From NCBI RefSeq assembly GCF_030816855.1, contig NZ_JAUSYK010000001.1:1798001-1862000 (forward strand): a DNA stretch of 64,000 bases, in the 5' to 3' direction. The notes under the pieces are model-generated. The model did not search any database. It was not told where the DNA came from and was given only the letters and a program-made list of their open reading frames with translations. Within the stretch, counting starts at the first letter, position 1, and each line of letters begins with the position of its first letter. The translations under genes and the position numbers were made by a program. This DNA is from Arthrobacter sp. B3I4. Lineage in GTDB: Bacteria; Actinomycetota; Actinomycetes; Actinomycetales; Micrococcaceae. Positions 25,666 to 34,004 of the stretch are shown one piece after another.

Positions 25666-26133
25666 CTAGAGCTTCGCGCCGGCGAAGCCCTGCTGCCGCC
25701 AGGCCTCGTAGACCGCGATCGACGCCGCGTTGGCGAGGTTCAGCGAGCGCAGCGCCGGCAGCATGGGCAGCCGGACCCGGGACGTCACGTGCGGATCGTG
25801 CTTCACGTCCTCGGAGAGCCCGACCGATTCACGGCCGAACATCAGCACGTCGCCGGGACGGTATCTGATGTCGGTGTAGGAGGTATTGCCGTCGGAGGTA
25901 AACGCGAAGACCCGCTCGGGCTGCAGAGCCTCCCAGGCGGCGCCGAGGTCCGGATGCACGGTCACGACGGCCAGGTCGTGGTAGTCCAGGCCGGCGCGGC
26001 GGAGCTTGGCATCGGAGAAATCGAAACCCAGCGGCTCAATTAGGTGCAGCTGGGCGCCGGTAATGGCGGCCAGCCGGATGGCGTTGCCGGTATTGCCGGG
26101 GATTTCGGGGCTGTGAAAGAGGATGCGGAACAC
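25666..26133 (-). CDS. trmL: tRNA (cytidine/uridine-34-2'-O)-methyltransferase TrmL
   Basis: 155 residues, ATG 26133, the standard length for the minimal SPOUT methyltransferase TrmL. The three SPOUT motifs are visible: Asn-Thr-Gly-Asn-Ala-Ile-Arg-Leu, Phe-Gly-Arg-Glu-Ser-Val-Gly-Leu, and Leu-Pro-Met-Leu-Pro-Ala-Leu-Arg-Ser-Leu-Asn-Leu-Ala-Asn-Ala. It methylates the wobble ribose of tRNA-Leu isoacceptors using S-adenosylmethionine. It appears to be a separate transcription unit, 68 bp downstream of the dnaJ-like gene on the same strand. Confidence 0.92.
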   Translation of the reverse strand: MFRILFHSPEIPGNTGNAIRLAAITGAQLHLIEPLGFDFSDAKLRRAGLDYHDLAVVTVHPDLGAAWEALQPERVFAFTSDGNTSYTDIRYRPGDVLMFGRESVGLSEDVKHDPHVTSRVRLPMLPALRSLNLANAASIAVYEAWRQQGFAGAKL

Positions 26134-26201
26134 CCACCCATCCTAGCGAGCGGCCCCGGGGACCGTGCATACGGCCGTGTTTTCCGCCCTGCCCATGCCG
26201 C

Positions 26202-27170
26202 CTAGTGCATCCCTCGCAGCAGGCGCGCCAGTACCGGTACGTTGACGGTGTTGGGGGCCGGTCCCGAGCCGAGGAACTGCTTGAGGCCGCGGGCCAGTCC
26301 GGCGCCGTTGACCACCTGCACGGTCTCGGGACTTTCCCCGCGGCCCCGGGAGCGGCCGTGCCGGTCGATCACCGGTTCGTGGAGGTTGCCGTCGCTGCTG
26401 TGCACCACTGTCCAGCCGGTGACGTTCAACTCCGGGAAAATGTCCTGCATCCGGCGCACCACGTGGGCAAGCTGCGGCGGCGCGACGGACCGGCCGCCAT
26501 GGTTCAGGGTGTGCCCGTTCCAGGCGTAGGCACCCGGCGGCAGCAGCATGGAACCGATCACGGCCATCCGGTATCCGGAGAGCAGCACGTGGTCGATGTG
26601 GCTGTTGTCCGCCGGCGACTGCAGGCCGTTGATCAGGCGGGCGGCGGGAATGCCCGGGAGGATCTGCCGGGTAATCAACTGCACCGTCCGCATCTCGCGC
26701 TGGATGCGTGCCTCCGCCCCGAAGATGCCGCGCCGCCTTGGCATGCCGTGGATCTGTTGGCGGGCCACCGACGCCGGGATCAGCGGAACCTCGCCCGCTG
26801 CGGCCACGTCGTCGAAGGACGGGACGTAGACCGGGGCGTCGGCGGAGGTGTTTCGCGGCTCATTGGGACGGCGGACGTGCGCGGAGGCCCGGCTGCCGGC
26901 TGCCGGTGCATCGAAGTGGGCGCCTTCCTCGGCCGGTGCCGTGCGGCTGGCATAGGCGGTGCCACTGCCGTAGGAGCGGTCGTAGTCAGCCCGGCGCTTG
27001 GCGTCGATCAGGGTCTCGTAGGCGAGGGTCACCCGGCGGAAGGTGGCGGCGTCACCGCCGTGGTCGGGGTGCGCCGTGCGGGCGGCCCTGCGGTACGCCA
27101 CCTTGATGTCCTTGTCCGTCGCCGTGACGGGGATCCGGAGGACTTGGTAGTGCGAGCTGCCCTGCGTCAA
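26202..27170 (-). CDS. J-domain protein with degenerate NERD-like C-terminal domain
   Basis: 322 residues starting at a TTG that overlaps the DoxX stop (TTGA), with AAAGGA upstream. Residues 5-68 form a J domain with His-Pro-Asp at 34-36, so it should stimulate a DnaK-type Hsp70. There is no Gly/Phe region or zinc finger, so it is not DnaJ itself. Residues about 178-260 resemble a nuclease-related (NERD) domain: Asn-Gly-Leu-Gln-Ser-Pro, Ile-Asp-His-Val-Leu-Leu-Ser-Gly, then Pro-Gly-Ala-Tyr-Ala-Trp-Asn-Gly. The acidic/basic catalytic pair expected after that strand is Ile-Gly-Ser-Met here, so nuclease activity is doubtful. The NERD assignment is my inference. It is translationally coupled to DoxX. 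Confidence 0.82.
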   Translation of the reverse strand: MTQGSSHYQVLRIPVTATDKDIKVAYRRAARTAHPDHGGDAATFRRVTLAYETLIDAKRRADYDRSYGSGTAYASRTAPAEEGAHFDAPAAGSRASAHVRRPNEPRNTSADAPVYVPSFDDVAAAGEVPLIPASVARQQIHGMPRRRGIFGAEARIQREMRTVQLITRQILPGIPAARLINGLQSPADNSHIDHVLLSGYRMAVIGSMLLPPGAYAWNGHTLNHGGRSVAPPQLAHVVRRMQDIFPELNVTGWTVVHSSDGNLHEPVIDRHGRSRGRGESPETVQVVNGAGLARGLKQFLGSGPAPNTVNVPVLARLLRGMH

Positions 27171-27805
27171 GCGCGATTCCTTTGCGTCAGTGGAGCCAGT
27201 CCTGCCGGGACGTCCGGCGTGGCCAGTTTAACCGGCTGGGGGAATAACGAGCGCGGGGCAGTGGATGGTTCCCCTGCGGGCAGAACGCGGCGCCTGCCGG
27301 GCGGCCCGCCCCCTGCGCGCGCCGGCCGCCGTCGTCCTGTCCCGCATTCGGCGGGAGGGGCGGCGGCGGATCGCCGGGCTGCGGAGGACGCTAGCGGGTC
27401 CTGCCGGGGGGAGAGCCGGTTGAGCGCGAGCGCCCCGACCAGCAGGCCGAAATCGCGCAGGGCCACGTCGAAGAAGCTGCCCAGCACCAGCAGGTTAATG
27501 ATGATGCCGAGCAGCCAGGCGGCGACCAGCAGCGATCCGAAGCGCGGCCGGACCGCGACAGCAACGCCGGCGACGATTTCGACCACGCCGACGATATACA
27601 TAAAGCTCTGCGCCGGAAGCGGGATCACCGACGTGGCCACGGGGGCCAGATACATAGTCCAGTCGGTCAGGATGTTGGTGAACTTGTCCAGCCCGAAGAT
27701 GATCGGCGCGGCGGTGAAGACCGTGCGCAGCAAAATGAACGCCTGCCGCTGCCGGTCCGCCGTGGCTGCGGACGCAGGAGTCGCGAGGGTTGTTGCAGAT
27801 TTCAT
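27167..27805 (-). CDS. DoxX family membrane protein
   Basis: 212 residues, ATG 27805. Four transmembrane helices fill about residues 20-150 and match the DoxX pattern (Phe-Gly-Leu-Asp-Lys-Phe-Thr-Asn, Gly-Val-Val-Glu-Ile-Val-Ala-Gly, Arg-Asp-Phe-Gly-Leu-Leu). DoxX proteins are small membrane proteins linked to redox and thiol stress; no specific reaction is known here. The Arg/Ala/Pro-rich tail after about residue 135 is not conserved and probably disordered. It overlaps the downstream J-domain gene by four bases and is divergent from a COG2345-type regulator, with an inverted repeat between. Confidence 0.87.
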   Translation of the reverse strand: MKSATTLATPASAATADRQRQAFILLRTVFTAAPIIFGLDKFTNILTDWTMYLAPVATSVIPLPAQSFMYIVGVVEIVAGVAVAVRPRFGSLLVAAWLLGIIINLLVLGSFFDVALRDFGLLVGALALNRLSPRQDPLASSAARRSAAAPPAECGTGRRRPARAGGGPPGRRRVLPAGEPSTAPRSLFPQPVKLATPDVPAGLAPLTQRNRA

Positions 27806-27816
27806 GGGATTGCTCC

Positions 27817-27845
27817 TTCTAAAAGTAGGTAACCTGATTTTAGAA
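27817..27845. promoter_or_regulatory. Inverted repeat TTCTAAAA-N13-TTTTAGAA, candidate operator
   Basis: Perfect eight-base arms at 27817-27824 and 27838-27845 lie in the 91-bp gap between DoxX and the divergent HTH gene. A further half-site, TTTTAGAG, occurs at 27876-27883. Position and symmetry suggest binding by the adjacent regulator and control of both directions. Confidence 0.7.
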
Positions 27846-27896
27846 TGGGATCAGAAGTTAAGCAATGGATCTTGTTTTTAGAGTTAGGCTCGAGAC

Positions 27897-28595
27897 ATGA
27901 AGCGATTTACGTGGAACCGGAGGCTGTCCGCCGTCGCCTCCCTGCGCGACGAGAACCGCCGTCGGCTCTTCGACTTTGTCGCCTCCGCGCCGCAGGCTGT
28001 GGGGCGGGACGATGCCGCGGGAGCGTTGGGGCTGGCACGCAGTACGGCGTCTTTCCACCTGGACCGGCTGGTCGACGACGGTCTGCTGGGCGTGGAGTTC
28101 CGGAAACTGGGCGACAAGGCAGGTCCGGGGTCCGGCCGGCCGGCCAAGCTATACCGGGCTGCGGTACAGGAGGTGTCCGCTTCCGTTCCGGAGCGCAACT
28201 ACGACCTCGCCGCGGAACTGCTGGTTACGGCGGTTGAGCGGTCAGCCGCCGACGGTAGTTCCGCCCGCGAGGAGCTGCTGCGGGCCGCGTATGAGCGCGG
28301 GTTCGGGGCGGGGGAGGCGGCCGGCGCTCCGGACTTCGCCGGTCTGCTGGCGGCCGAAGGCTACCGCCCGGCGGACGACGGCAGCGGCGGGCTGGTGCTG
28401 CTCAACTGCCCCTTCCACCGCGTGGCGGAGGGCCACGCCGGGGTGGTCTGTGCCATGAACGGTGCGTTCCTGAGCGGAGCTGCGGCCGGCTGGGGCGTCG
28501 ACCCGGACCGGGTGGAGCCACTCGCAATTGACGAGCTCAGGGCGCAGGGCTCCGCCGGCTCCGCCCAGTGCTGCGCAAGGATCAGGCCGCTTTGA
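27897..28595 (+). CDS. COG2345/SufR-like winged-helix regulator with Cys/His cluster
   Basis: 232 residues, ATG 27897. A winged helix-turn-helix spans about 10-90 (Ala-Leu-Gly-Leu-Ala-Arg-Ser-Thr-Ala-Ser-Phe-His-Leu-Asp-Arg-Leu, then Gly-Ser-Gly-Arg-Pro-Ala-Lys-Leu-Tyr). The C-terminal part has a conserved-looking metal or Fe-S site: Cys171-Pro-Phe-His174, His180, Cys185, Cys225-Cys226. That arrangement is characteristic of COG2345 regulators, of which cyanobacterial SufR binds an Fe-S cluster. The gene is divergent from doxX across an inverted-repeat operator, so it probably senses redox state or metal and controls the doxX-dnaJ-like operon. Its 3' end overlaps the end of the convergent EamA gene by 14 bp. 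Confidence 0.85.
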   Translation: MKRFTWNRRLSAVASLRDENRRRLFDFVASAPQAVGRDDAAGALGLARSTASFHLDRLVDDGLLGVEFRKLGDKAGPGSGRPAKLYRAAVQEVSASVPERNYDLAAELLVTAVERSAADGSSAREELLRAAYERGFGAGEAAGAPDFAGLLAAEGYRPADDGSGGLVLLNCPFHRVAEGHAGVVCAMNGAFLSGAAAGWGVDPDRVEPLAIDELRAQGSAGSAQCCARIRPL

Positions 28596-29481
28596 CCCTG
28601 GCCTGCCCCTTCGTGCCGGTCAACAGGACGCCCGCGAGGACCAGGATGCCGCCTGCGACCTGGACCAGTGTCAGCGCCGTGCCAAGCACAACTGTAATGA
28701 CGGCCGTGAAGACCACCATCAGGTTCAGGTAGTTGCCCGCGGTGCCGGGCGGGGTGGTCTTCAAGGCCAGGTTCCAGAAGAGGTACGCGCCCAGTGACGG
28801 GAAGACTGCAATGTAGGCCAGTGACCAGGCATCGGCCGGGGTGGAGGGCAGTTGCACGTGGAGTGCCACGGCGAACGGTGCCAGCGTCACGGTGGCCATG
28901 GCGACCTGCACCGCCGTCGAGGTGATGGGCGCAACGCCGAGCCGTCGGGCGACGATGGTGTAACAAGCCCAGACCCCGATGGCGCCGGTCATCATCAGCT
29001 CGCCCGTGTTGATCGTGAGGCTCACCACCCGTTCCAGTTCACCGCGGGTCAGGACCAGCAGCACGCCCAGCATCCCCAGCCCGATGCCCAGCCAGCCCAG
29101 CCGCGTAGTTTTCTCGCCGAGCACGACGATGGCCAGGACGACGATCAGGGCCGGGTTGGCGGCCGTGATCAGGGAAGCGTTCAATGCCGACGTGTAGCCC
29201 AGTGCGCTGTAGAGCAGGAGGGTATAGCCGCTCATGCCGAGCACGCTCAGCAGCAGGAGCACCGGCCAGCGGCGCAGCACCGTCCGCCAGTCGGGCTTTT
29301 CCACCAGGTGGGCCAGGACCAGCAGCGGCACAGCGGCCAGGGCCCAGCGCCAAAACGTCAGCTGCAGGGGCGTCATCGAGGCCACCGCCGCCTGCCCGAC
29401 GACGTAGTTGCCGGACCAGAAGAGGGTCGCCAGGACAAGGTACAAGGGCGCTTTCACCGCTTGAATGTACCGCAGTGCCAC
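28582..29481 (-). CDS. EamA/DMT family transporter
   Basis: About 299 residues with ten predicted transmembrane helices in two EamA repeats (5+5), typical of drug/metabolite exporters. The first repeat begins Tyr-Leu-Val-Leu-Ala-Thr-Leu-Phe-Trp-Ser-Gly-Asn-Tyr-Val and ends with Glu-Lys-Thr-Thr-Arg-Leu-Gly-Trp-Leu-Gly; the second repeat contains Ser-Leu-Gly-Ala-Tyr-Leu-Phe-Trp-Asn. The substrate cannot be predicted. I use the GTG at 29481, which has GGAGGG just upstream (spacing short); a GTG at 29514 in frame is an alternative. It is divergent from iscS. Confidence 0.85.
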   Translation of the reverse strand: MALRYIQAVKAPLYLVLATLFWSGNYVVGQAAVASMTPLQLTFWRWALAAVPLLVLAHLVEKPDWRTVLRRWPVLLLLSVLGMSGYTLLLYSALGYTSALNASLITAANPALIVVLAIVVLGEKTTRLGWLGIGLGMLGVLLVLTRGELERVVSLTINTGELMMTGAIGVWACYTIVARRLGVAPITSTAVQVAMATVTLAPFAVALHVQLPSTPADAWSLAYIAVFPSLGAYLFWNLALKTTPPGTAGNYLNLMVVFTAVITVVLGTALTLVQVAGGILVLAGVLLTGTKGQARVKAA

Positions 29482-29528
29482 TACCCTCCGGCCGGGAAGG
29501 CCCCGCACTGCCACGGTAGAATTGACCT

Positions 29529-30749
29529 GTGCCTGTATATCTAGACCACGCCGCCACTACGCCCCTCGCTCCCGAGGCGCTGGCCGCGCTGACCCGGGAG
29601 CTGGCCAGGACCGGGAACCCTTCCTCGCTGCACGGTTCGGGCCGCCGCGCCCGCCGGGCCGTGGAGGACGGCCGGGAGGCGCTGGCCGCCGCCGCGGGTG
29701 CGCACCCCTCGGAAATCATCTTCACCTCCGGCGGCACTGAGGCTGACAACCTCGCCGTCAAAGGCCTGTACTGGGCCCGGCGCGCGGAGGATCCGCGGCG
29801 CACCCGCGTCCTGTGTTCCACAGTCGAACACCACGCGGTGCTGGACACCGTGGAGTGGCTGGAGCGGCACGAAGGCGCCGACGTCCGCTGGCTGCCCGTC
29901 GACGCCGAAGGCGTGCTGGACCTGGCCGCCCTGGCCGCGGAACTGGCCGAGGATCCCGCCTCGATCGCCCTGGTCACAGTGATGTGGGCCAACAACGAGG
30001 TGGGCAGCATCCAGCCGGTCGCCGAGATCGTGCGGCTGGCGCACGCCGCGGGCGTGCCGGTGCATTCCGACGCCGTGCAGGCGTTCGGCTCCGTCCCCGT
30101 CGACTTCCGCGGTTCCGGCCTGGATGCCATGTCCATCTCCGGGCACAAGATCGGCGGCCCGGTCGGCGTCGGCGCCCTGGTCCTGGGCCGGGCCGTGAAG
30201 CTGACCCCGGTCCAGCACGGCGGGGGACAGGAACGCGATGTGCGCTCCGGCACGCTGGACACCGCGTCTATTGCAGCCTTCGCCGCTGCCGCGGAGGCTG
30301 CCGCCGGCAACCTTGCCGCAGAGTCCGCGCGGATCGCGGGGCTCCGGGACCGGTTGATCGAGGGTGTCCGCGCCGCCGTTCCCGACGCCGTGCTGCGCGG
30401 GGCCCCCGGGGTCGGCCGCCTGCCCGGCAACGCCCACTTCACCTTCCCCGGCTGCGAGGGCGACTCGCTGCTGTTCCTGCTGGACCTTGTCGGCGTCGAA
30501 TCCTCCACCGGGTCAGCCTGCACCGCCGGCGTTCCCCGGCCCTCCCACGTACTCCTCGCCATGGGCCTGGACGAGGAGACCGCCCGCGGCGCCCAGCGCT
30601 TCACCTTGGGCCATTTGTCTTCCGAAGCCGACGTCGACGCCCTGCTGGCCGCCCTGCCGGATGCCTACGCGCGCGCCCGGCTGGCGGGCATGGCGGGGCA
30701 CGTGTCGAGCATCCAGACGGCAGGCACCCAGGCTGGCGCCCCCGGCTGA
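29529..30749 (+). CDS. iscS: Cysteine desulfurase, IscS/NifS family
   Basis: 406 residues from a GTG. PLP enzyme that takes sulfur from cysteine onto an active-site cysteine. The PLP lysine is Lys207 in Ser-Gly-His-Lys-Ile-Gly-Gly-Pro, with Asp181 (Ser-Asp-Ala-Val-Gln) and His101 (Val-Glu-His-His-Ala) in the usual places. The persulfide cysteine is Cys331 in Thr-Gly-Ser-Ala-Cys-Thr-Ala-Gly, the flexible-loop form of IscS rather than SufS. mnmA follows 115 bp downstream, so its main task is probably sulfur for 2-thiouridine in tRNA. The last 30 residues are a non-conserved extension. Confidence 0.94.
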   Translation: MPVYLDHAATTPLAPEALAALTRELARTGNPSSLHGSGRRARRAVEDGREALAAAAGAHPSEIIFTSGGTEADNLAVKGLYWARRAEDPRRTRVLCSTVEHHAVLDTVEWLERHEGADVRWLPVDAEGVLDLAALAAELAEDPASIALVTVMWANNEVGSIQPVAEIVRLAHAAGVPVHSDAVQAFGSVPVDFRGSGLDAMSISGHKIGGPVGVGALVLGRAVKLTPVQHGGGQERDVRSGTLDTASIAAFAAAAEAAAGNLAAESARIAGLRDRLIEGVRAAVPDAVLRGAPGVGRLPGNAHFTFPGCEGDSLLFLLDLVGVESSTGSACTAGVPRPSHVLLAMGLDEETARGAQRFTLGHLSSEADVDALLAALPDAYARARLAGMAGHVSSIQTAGTQAGAPG

Positions 30750-30864
30750 GCCCCCTTGCACGTTCCGCGCTTTTGGGCGGTGAATCGGCGTGGCGATAGA
30801 CTGGAGCGGCAGGGCGTTGTGTTATTCCGACGCCGGCACTCCCCATTCCCCATAGAAAGCCAGC

Positions 30865-31977
30865 ATGCGAGTTCTTGCAGCCATGAGCGGCGGCGTTGAT
30901 TCCGCCGTCGCCGCCGCCCGCGCCGTCGAAGCCGGGCACGACGTCGTCGGCGTCCACCTTGCGCTTTCGCGCATGCCGGGAACGTTGCGTACCGGCAGCC
31001 GAGGCTGCTGCACGATCGAGGATTCCCGCGACGCCTGGCGGGCCTGCGACGTGCTCGGCATCCCCTACTACGTGTGGGACTTCTCCGAGCGTTTCAAGGA
31101 AGACGTCGTCCAGGACTTCATCGACGAGTACGCCGCCGGCCGCACGCCGAACCCGTGCATGCGCTGCAACGAGCGGATCAAGTTTGCCGCCCTGCTGGAA
31201 AAGGCGATCGCCCTGGGGTTCGACGCCGTCTGCACCGGCCACTACGCCAAGGTGATCACCGACGCCGACGGCAATCCGGAATTGCACCGGGCCGCGGACT
31301 GGGCCAAGGACCAGAGCTACGTGCTGGGAGTGCTCACGCACGAACAGCTGAAGCACTCGATGTTCCCGCTGGCGGACACCCCCTCCAAGGCCGAGGTGCG
31401 CGCCGAGGCCGAGCGCCGCGGGCTGTCGGTGGCCAACAAGCCCGACAGTCATGACATCTGCTTCATCCCGGACGGTGACACGGCCGGCTGGCTGGCCGAA
31501 AAGATCGAGATGAGCACCGGCGACATCGTCGATGAGTCGGGCACCAAAGTCGGTGAACACCCCGGCGCGAATGCCTTCACCGTCGGCCAGCGCCGCGGCC
31601 TGAAGCTGGGCACCCCGGCCGCCGACGGCAAGCCGCGCTTCGTGCTGGAGATTCGGCCCAAGGAAAACAAGGTGGTGGTGGGTCCGGAGGCCCTGCTCGC
31701 CATTGACGAGATCCGGGGCATTAAGGTCTCCTGGGCCGGGCTGCCGATCGGTGAAATTGCCACCGGCGAGGAGTTTGACTGCCACGCCCAGGTCCGCGCC
31801 CACGGCGACCCGGTGCCGGCGGCCGCCCGCATGGACCAGGGGAACCTGGTGGTGACCCTCGCCGAGCCGCTGCGCGGCGTCGCCCCCGGCCAGACCGTGG
31901 TCCTGTACCAGGGCAGCCGAGTCCTCGGCCAGGCCACGATCGACGCCGCCCGCTCCCTGCAGCGCGCAGCCCTCTAA
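30865..31977 (+). CDS. mnmA: tRNA-specific 2-thiouridylase MnmA
   Basis: 370 residues, ATG 30865. The ATP-pyrophosphatase loop Ser-Gly-Gly-Val-Asp-Ser-Ala lies at 8-14. The two catalytic cysteines are Cys98 (Asn-Pro-Cys-Met-Arg-Cys-Asn) and Cys199 ([10 protein letters not shown]). The C-terminal beta-barrel (Phe-Thr-Val-Gly-Gln-Arg-Arg-Gly-Leu) is complete. It thiolates the wobble uridine of tRNAs for Lys, Glu and Gln using sulfur from the upstream IscS. The last codons, with the stop, are duplicated in tandem just downstream. Confidence 0.96.
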   Translation: MRVLAAMSGGVDSAVAAARAVEAGHDVVGVHLALSRMPGTLRTGSRGCCTIEDSRDAWRACDVLGIPYYVWDFSERFKEDVVQDFIDEYAAGRTPNPCMRCNERIKFAALLEKAIALGFDAVCTGHYAKVITDADGNPELHRAADWAKDQSYVLGVLTHEQLKHSMFPLADTPSKAEVRAEAERRGLSVANKPDSHDICFIPDGDTAGWLAEKIEMSTGDIVDESGTKVGEHPGANAFTVGQRRGLKLGTPAADGKPRFVLEIRPKENKVVVGPEALLAIDEIRGIKVSWAGLPIGEIATGEEFDCHAQVRAHGDPVPAAARMDQGNLVVTLAEPLRGVAPGQTVVLYQGSRVLGQATIDAARSLQRAAL

Positions 31978-32022
31978 CCGCCGCTGCGGCGCGCAGCCCT
32001 CTAACCGCCGCTGCAGCGCGCA
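31963..32022. repeat. 27-bp tandem duplication of the mnmA 3' end
   Basis: A 27-bp unit starting CGCGCAGCCCTCTAACCGCC occurs at 31963-31989 and 31990-32016, followed by the first six bases of a third copy. The first copy contains the mnmA stop codon, so the second is a non-coding duplicate of the last codons. Confidence 0.9.
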
Positions 32023-32238
32023 CCCGTCTGCGCCCCGCATCAGTGCCGGAAACGGACCCGTGCGGCGAAGAAAACGATGAGTTCCCGCGGATCGTATAAA
32101 TTTTGTGTCTCACTTCACAGGATTTAGCGGTCTCAGCCGCGGTGTTCTGGTTGAATCTAGGAATCAGGACAGTGTGCTGCCCTTCGAGTCGAGCTACTTC
32201 GGCGGCGCACGAGTACTCATCGAACAGAAAGTTCACAG
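32023..32238 (+). promoter_or_regulatory. Leader/promoter region of the peptide ABC transporter operon
   Basis: A TATAAA at 32095-32100 followed by TTTTGTG is the best -10 candidate in this otherwise G+C-rich stretch; the matching -35 is not clear. It would leave a leader of about 130 nt before the binding-protein gene. Confidence 0.4.
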
Positions 32239-33873
32239 ATGGCAATGAACAAAAAGGCCCTGCAGAGCGCCATCGCGCTTGCCGGGGTTTCCGCCTTTGC
32301 ATTGACGGCCTGCACCGGCCCTTCCGGCGGCGGAACGGCGTCCGGGAGCGCCTCAGGCGGAGGCGCCATTACGTACGGCACCACGGACAAGGTGGTCACC
32401 CTCGACCCGGCCGGCTCTTACGACGCCGGCTCTTTCATGGTGATGAACCAGATCTACCCGTTCTTGTTGAACTCCAAGCCCGGAACGGCCGACTCCACCC
32501 CGGACATCGCCGAATCCGCTTCCTTCACCAGCCCCACCGAGTACACCGTCAAGCTCAAGTCCGGGCTCAAGTTCGCCAACGGGCATGCCCTGACCTCCTC
32601 GGACGTGAAGTTCTCGATCGACCGCGTCGTCAAGATCAACGACGACAACGGTCCGGCTTCCCTGCTGGGCAACCTCGCTTCGGTGGAAGTCAAAGACGAC
32701 TCCACCGTGGTGTTCAAGCTCAAGGAAGGCAACGACCAGGTCTTCCCCGGCGTGCTCGCTGCCAACGCCGGCCCGATCGTCGACGAAGAAGTCTTCGCCG
32801 CCGGCAAGCTGATGAGCGACGACGACATCGTCAAGGGCAAGCCCTTCGCCGGCCCGTACACAATCGAGAGCTACAAGAAGAACGAACTTGTCAGCCTCAA
32901 AGCCAATCCCGACTACAAGGGTCTGCTCGGCAAACCGGCGAACGACAGCGCCACGATCAAGTACTACGCCGACTCCAACAACCTGAAGCTCGACGTCCAG
33001 CAGGGCAACATCGACGTCGCCGGCCGCAGCCTGACCGCGACCGACGCCGCCGACCTCGAAAAGGACTCCAAGGTCAAGGTCCACAAGGGCCCGGGCGGCG
33101 AGCTGCGCTACATCGTCTTCAACTTCGACACCATGCCGTTCGGCGCCAAGACCGCCGACGCCGACCCGAAGAAGGCACTCGCCGTGCGCCAGGCGATGGC
33201 CGACGTCGTCGACCGTGACGCGATCGCCACGCAGGTCTACAAGGGCACCTACCTGCCCGCGTACTCCGTGGTTCCCGACGGCTTCGTCGGTGCCATCAAG
33301 CCGCTGAAGGACATGTACGGCGACGGCAACGGCAAGCCCAGCCTTGAGAAGGCCAAGAAGGCCTTCAGCGACGCCGGCGTCACCGCCCCGGTAACCCTGA
33401 AACTGCAGTACAACCCGGACCACTACGGCAAGTCCTCCGGCGACGAATACGCCATGATCAAGGAGCAGCTGGAGAAGTCAGGCCTGTTCAAGGTCGACCT
33501 GCAGTCCACTGAATGGGTCACCTACTCCAAGGACCGCACCAAGGACGTGTACCCGGTCTACCAGCTCGGCTGGTTCCCGGACTATTCCGACGCCGACAAC
33601 TACCTGACCCCGTTCTTCATCCCGGGGAACTTCCTGAAGAACCACTACGAGAACCCGGCTGTGACTGATCTGATCAAGAAGCAGCTGACCACGGTGGACA
33701 AGGCCGAACGTGAGAAGGTACTCGGTGACGCCCAGACGGCGGTCGCCAAGGACCTCTCCACCCTGCCGCTGCTGCAGGGCGCCCAGCTCATGGTCGCCGG
33801 CAAGGACGTCCAGGGCGTCGACAAGACCCTGGATGCGTCGTTCAAGACCCGTCTTGGTGTGATTTCCAAGTAG
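32239..33873 (+). CDS. Peptide/oligopeptide ABC transporter substrate-binding lipoprotein (SBP_bac_5)
   Basis: 544 residues. The N-terminus is a lipoprotein signal with lipobox Leu-Thr-Ala-Cys (Cys25). A Gly/Ser linker is followed by the SBP family 5 fold: Val-Thr-Leu-Asp-Pro-Ala-Gly-Ser-Tyr-Asp near residue 54, Phe-Ala-Asn-Gly-His-Ala-Leu-Thr-Ser-Ser-Asp-Val-Lys-Phe-Ser-Ile, and the Ala-Val-Arg-Gln-Ala-Met segment. It captures peptides or related solutes outside the membrane. It is first in an operon with two permeases and a fused ATPase, and has its own downstream terminator, the usual way to make the binding protein in excess. The exact ligand is not predictable. Confidence 0.93.
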   Translation: MAMNKKALQSAIALAGVSAFALTACTGPSGGGTASGSASGGGAITYGTTDKVVTLDPAGSYDAGSFMVMNQIYPFLLNSKPGTADSTPDIAESASFTSPTEYTVKLKSGLKFANGHALTSSDVKFSIDRVVKINDDNGPASLLGNLASVEVKDDSTVVFKLKEGNDQVFPGVLAANAGPIVDEEVFAAGKLMSDDDIVKGKPFAGPYTIESYKKNELVSLKANPDYKGLLGKPANDSATIKYYADSNNLKLDVQQGNIDVAGRSLTATDAADLEKDSKVKVHKGPGGELRYIVFNFDTMPFGAKTADADPKKALAVRQAMADVVDRDAIATQVYKGTYLPAYSVVPDGFVGAIKPLKDMYGDGNGKPSLEKAKKAFSDAGVTAPVTLKLQYNPDHYGKSSGDEYAMIKEQLEKSGLFKVDLQSTEWVTYSKDRTKDVYPVYQLGWFPDYSDADNYLTPFFIPGNFLKNHYENPAVTDLIKKQLTTVDKAEREKVLGDAQTAVAKDLSTLPLLQGAQLMVAGKDVQGVDKTLDASFKTRLGVISK

Positions 33874-33905
33874 GTCCATTCCCCATCCGGTCCTGACCAG
33901 CCATG

Positions 33906-33940
33906 GAGGCGGGGCGCCTGCGCGGCGTCCCGCCTCTTTT
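33906..33940 (+). terminator. Intrinsic terminator between the binding-protein and permease genes
   Basis: A 13-bp stem (33906-33918 with 33924-33936, one G:T pair) followed by TTTT. It should cause partial termination and lower expression of the permease and ATPase genes relative to the binding protein. Confidence 0.88.
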
Positions 33941-34004
33941 GCTGAGGGCAGGACAACCGATTCCCACGCCCACGAAGCTGACGGAAACACAGATTTAGGT
34001 ACCA

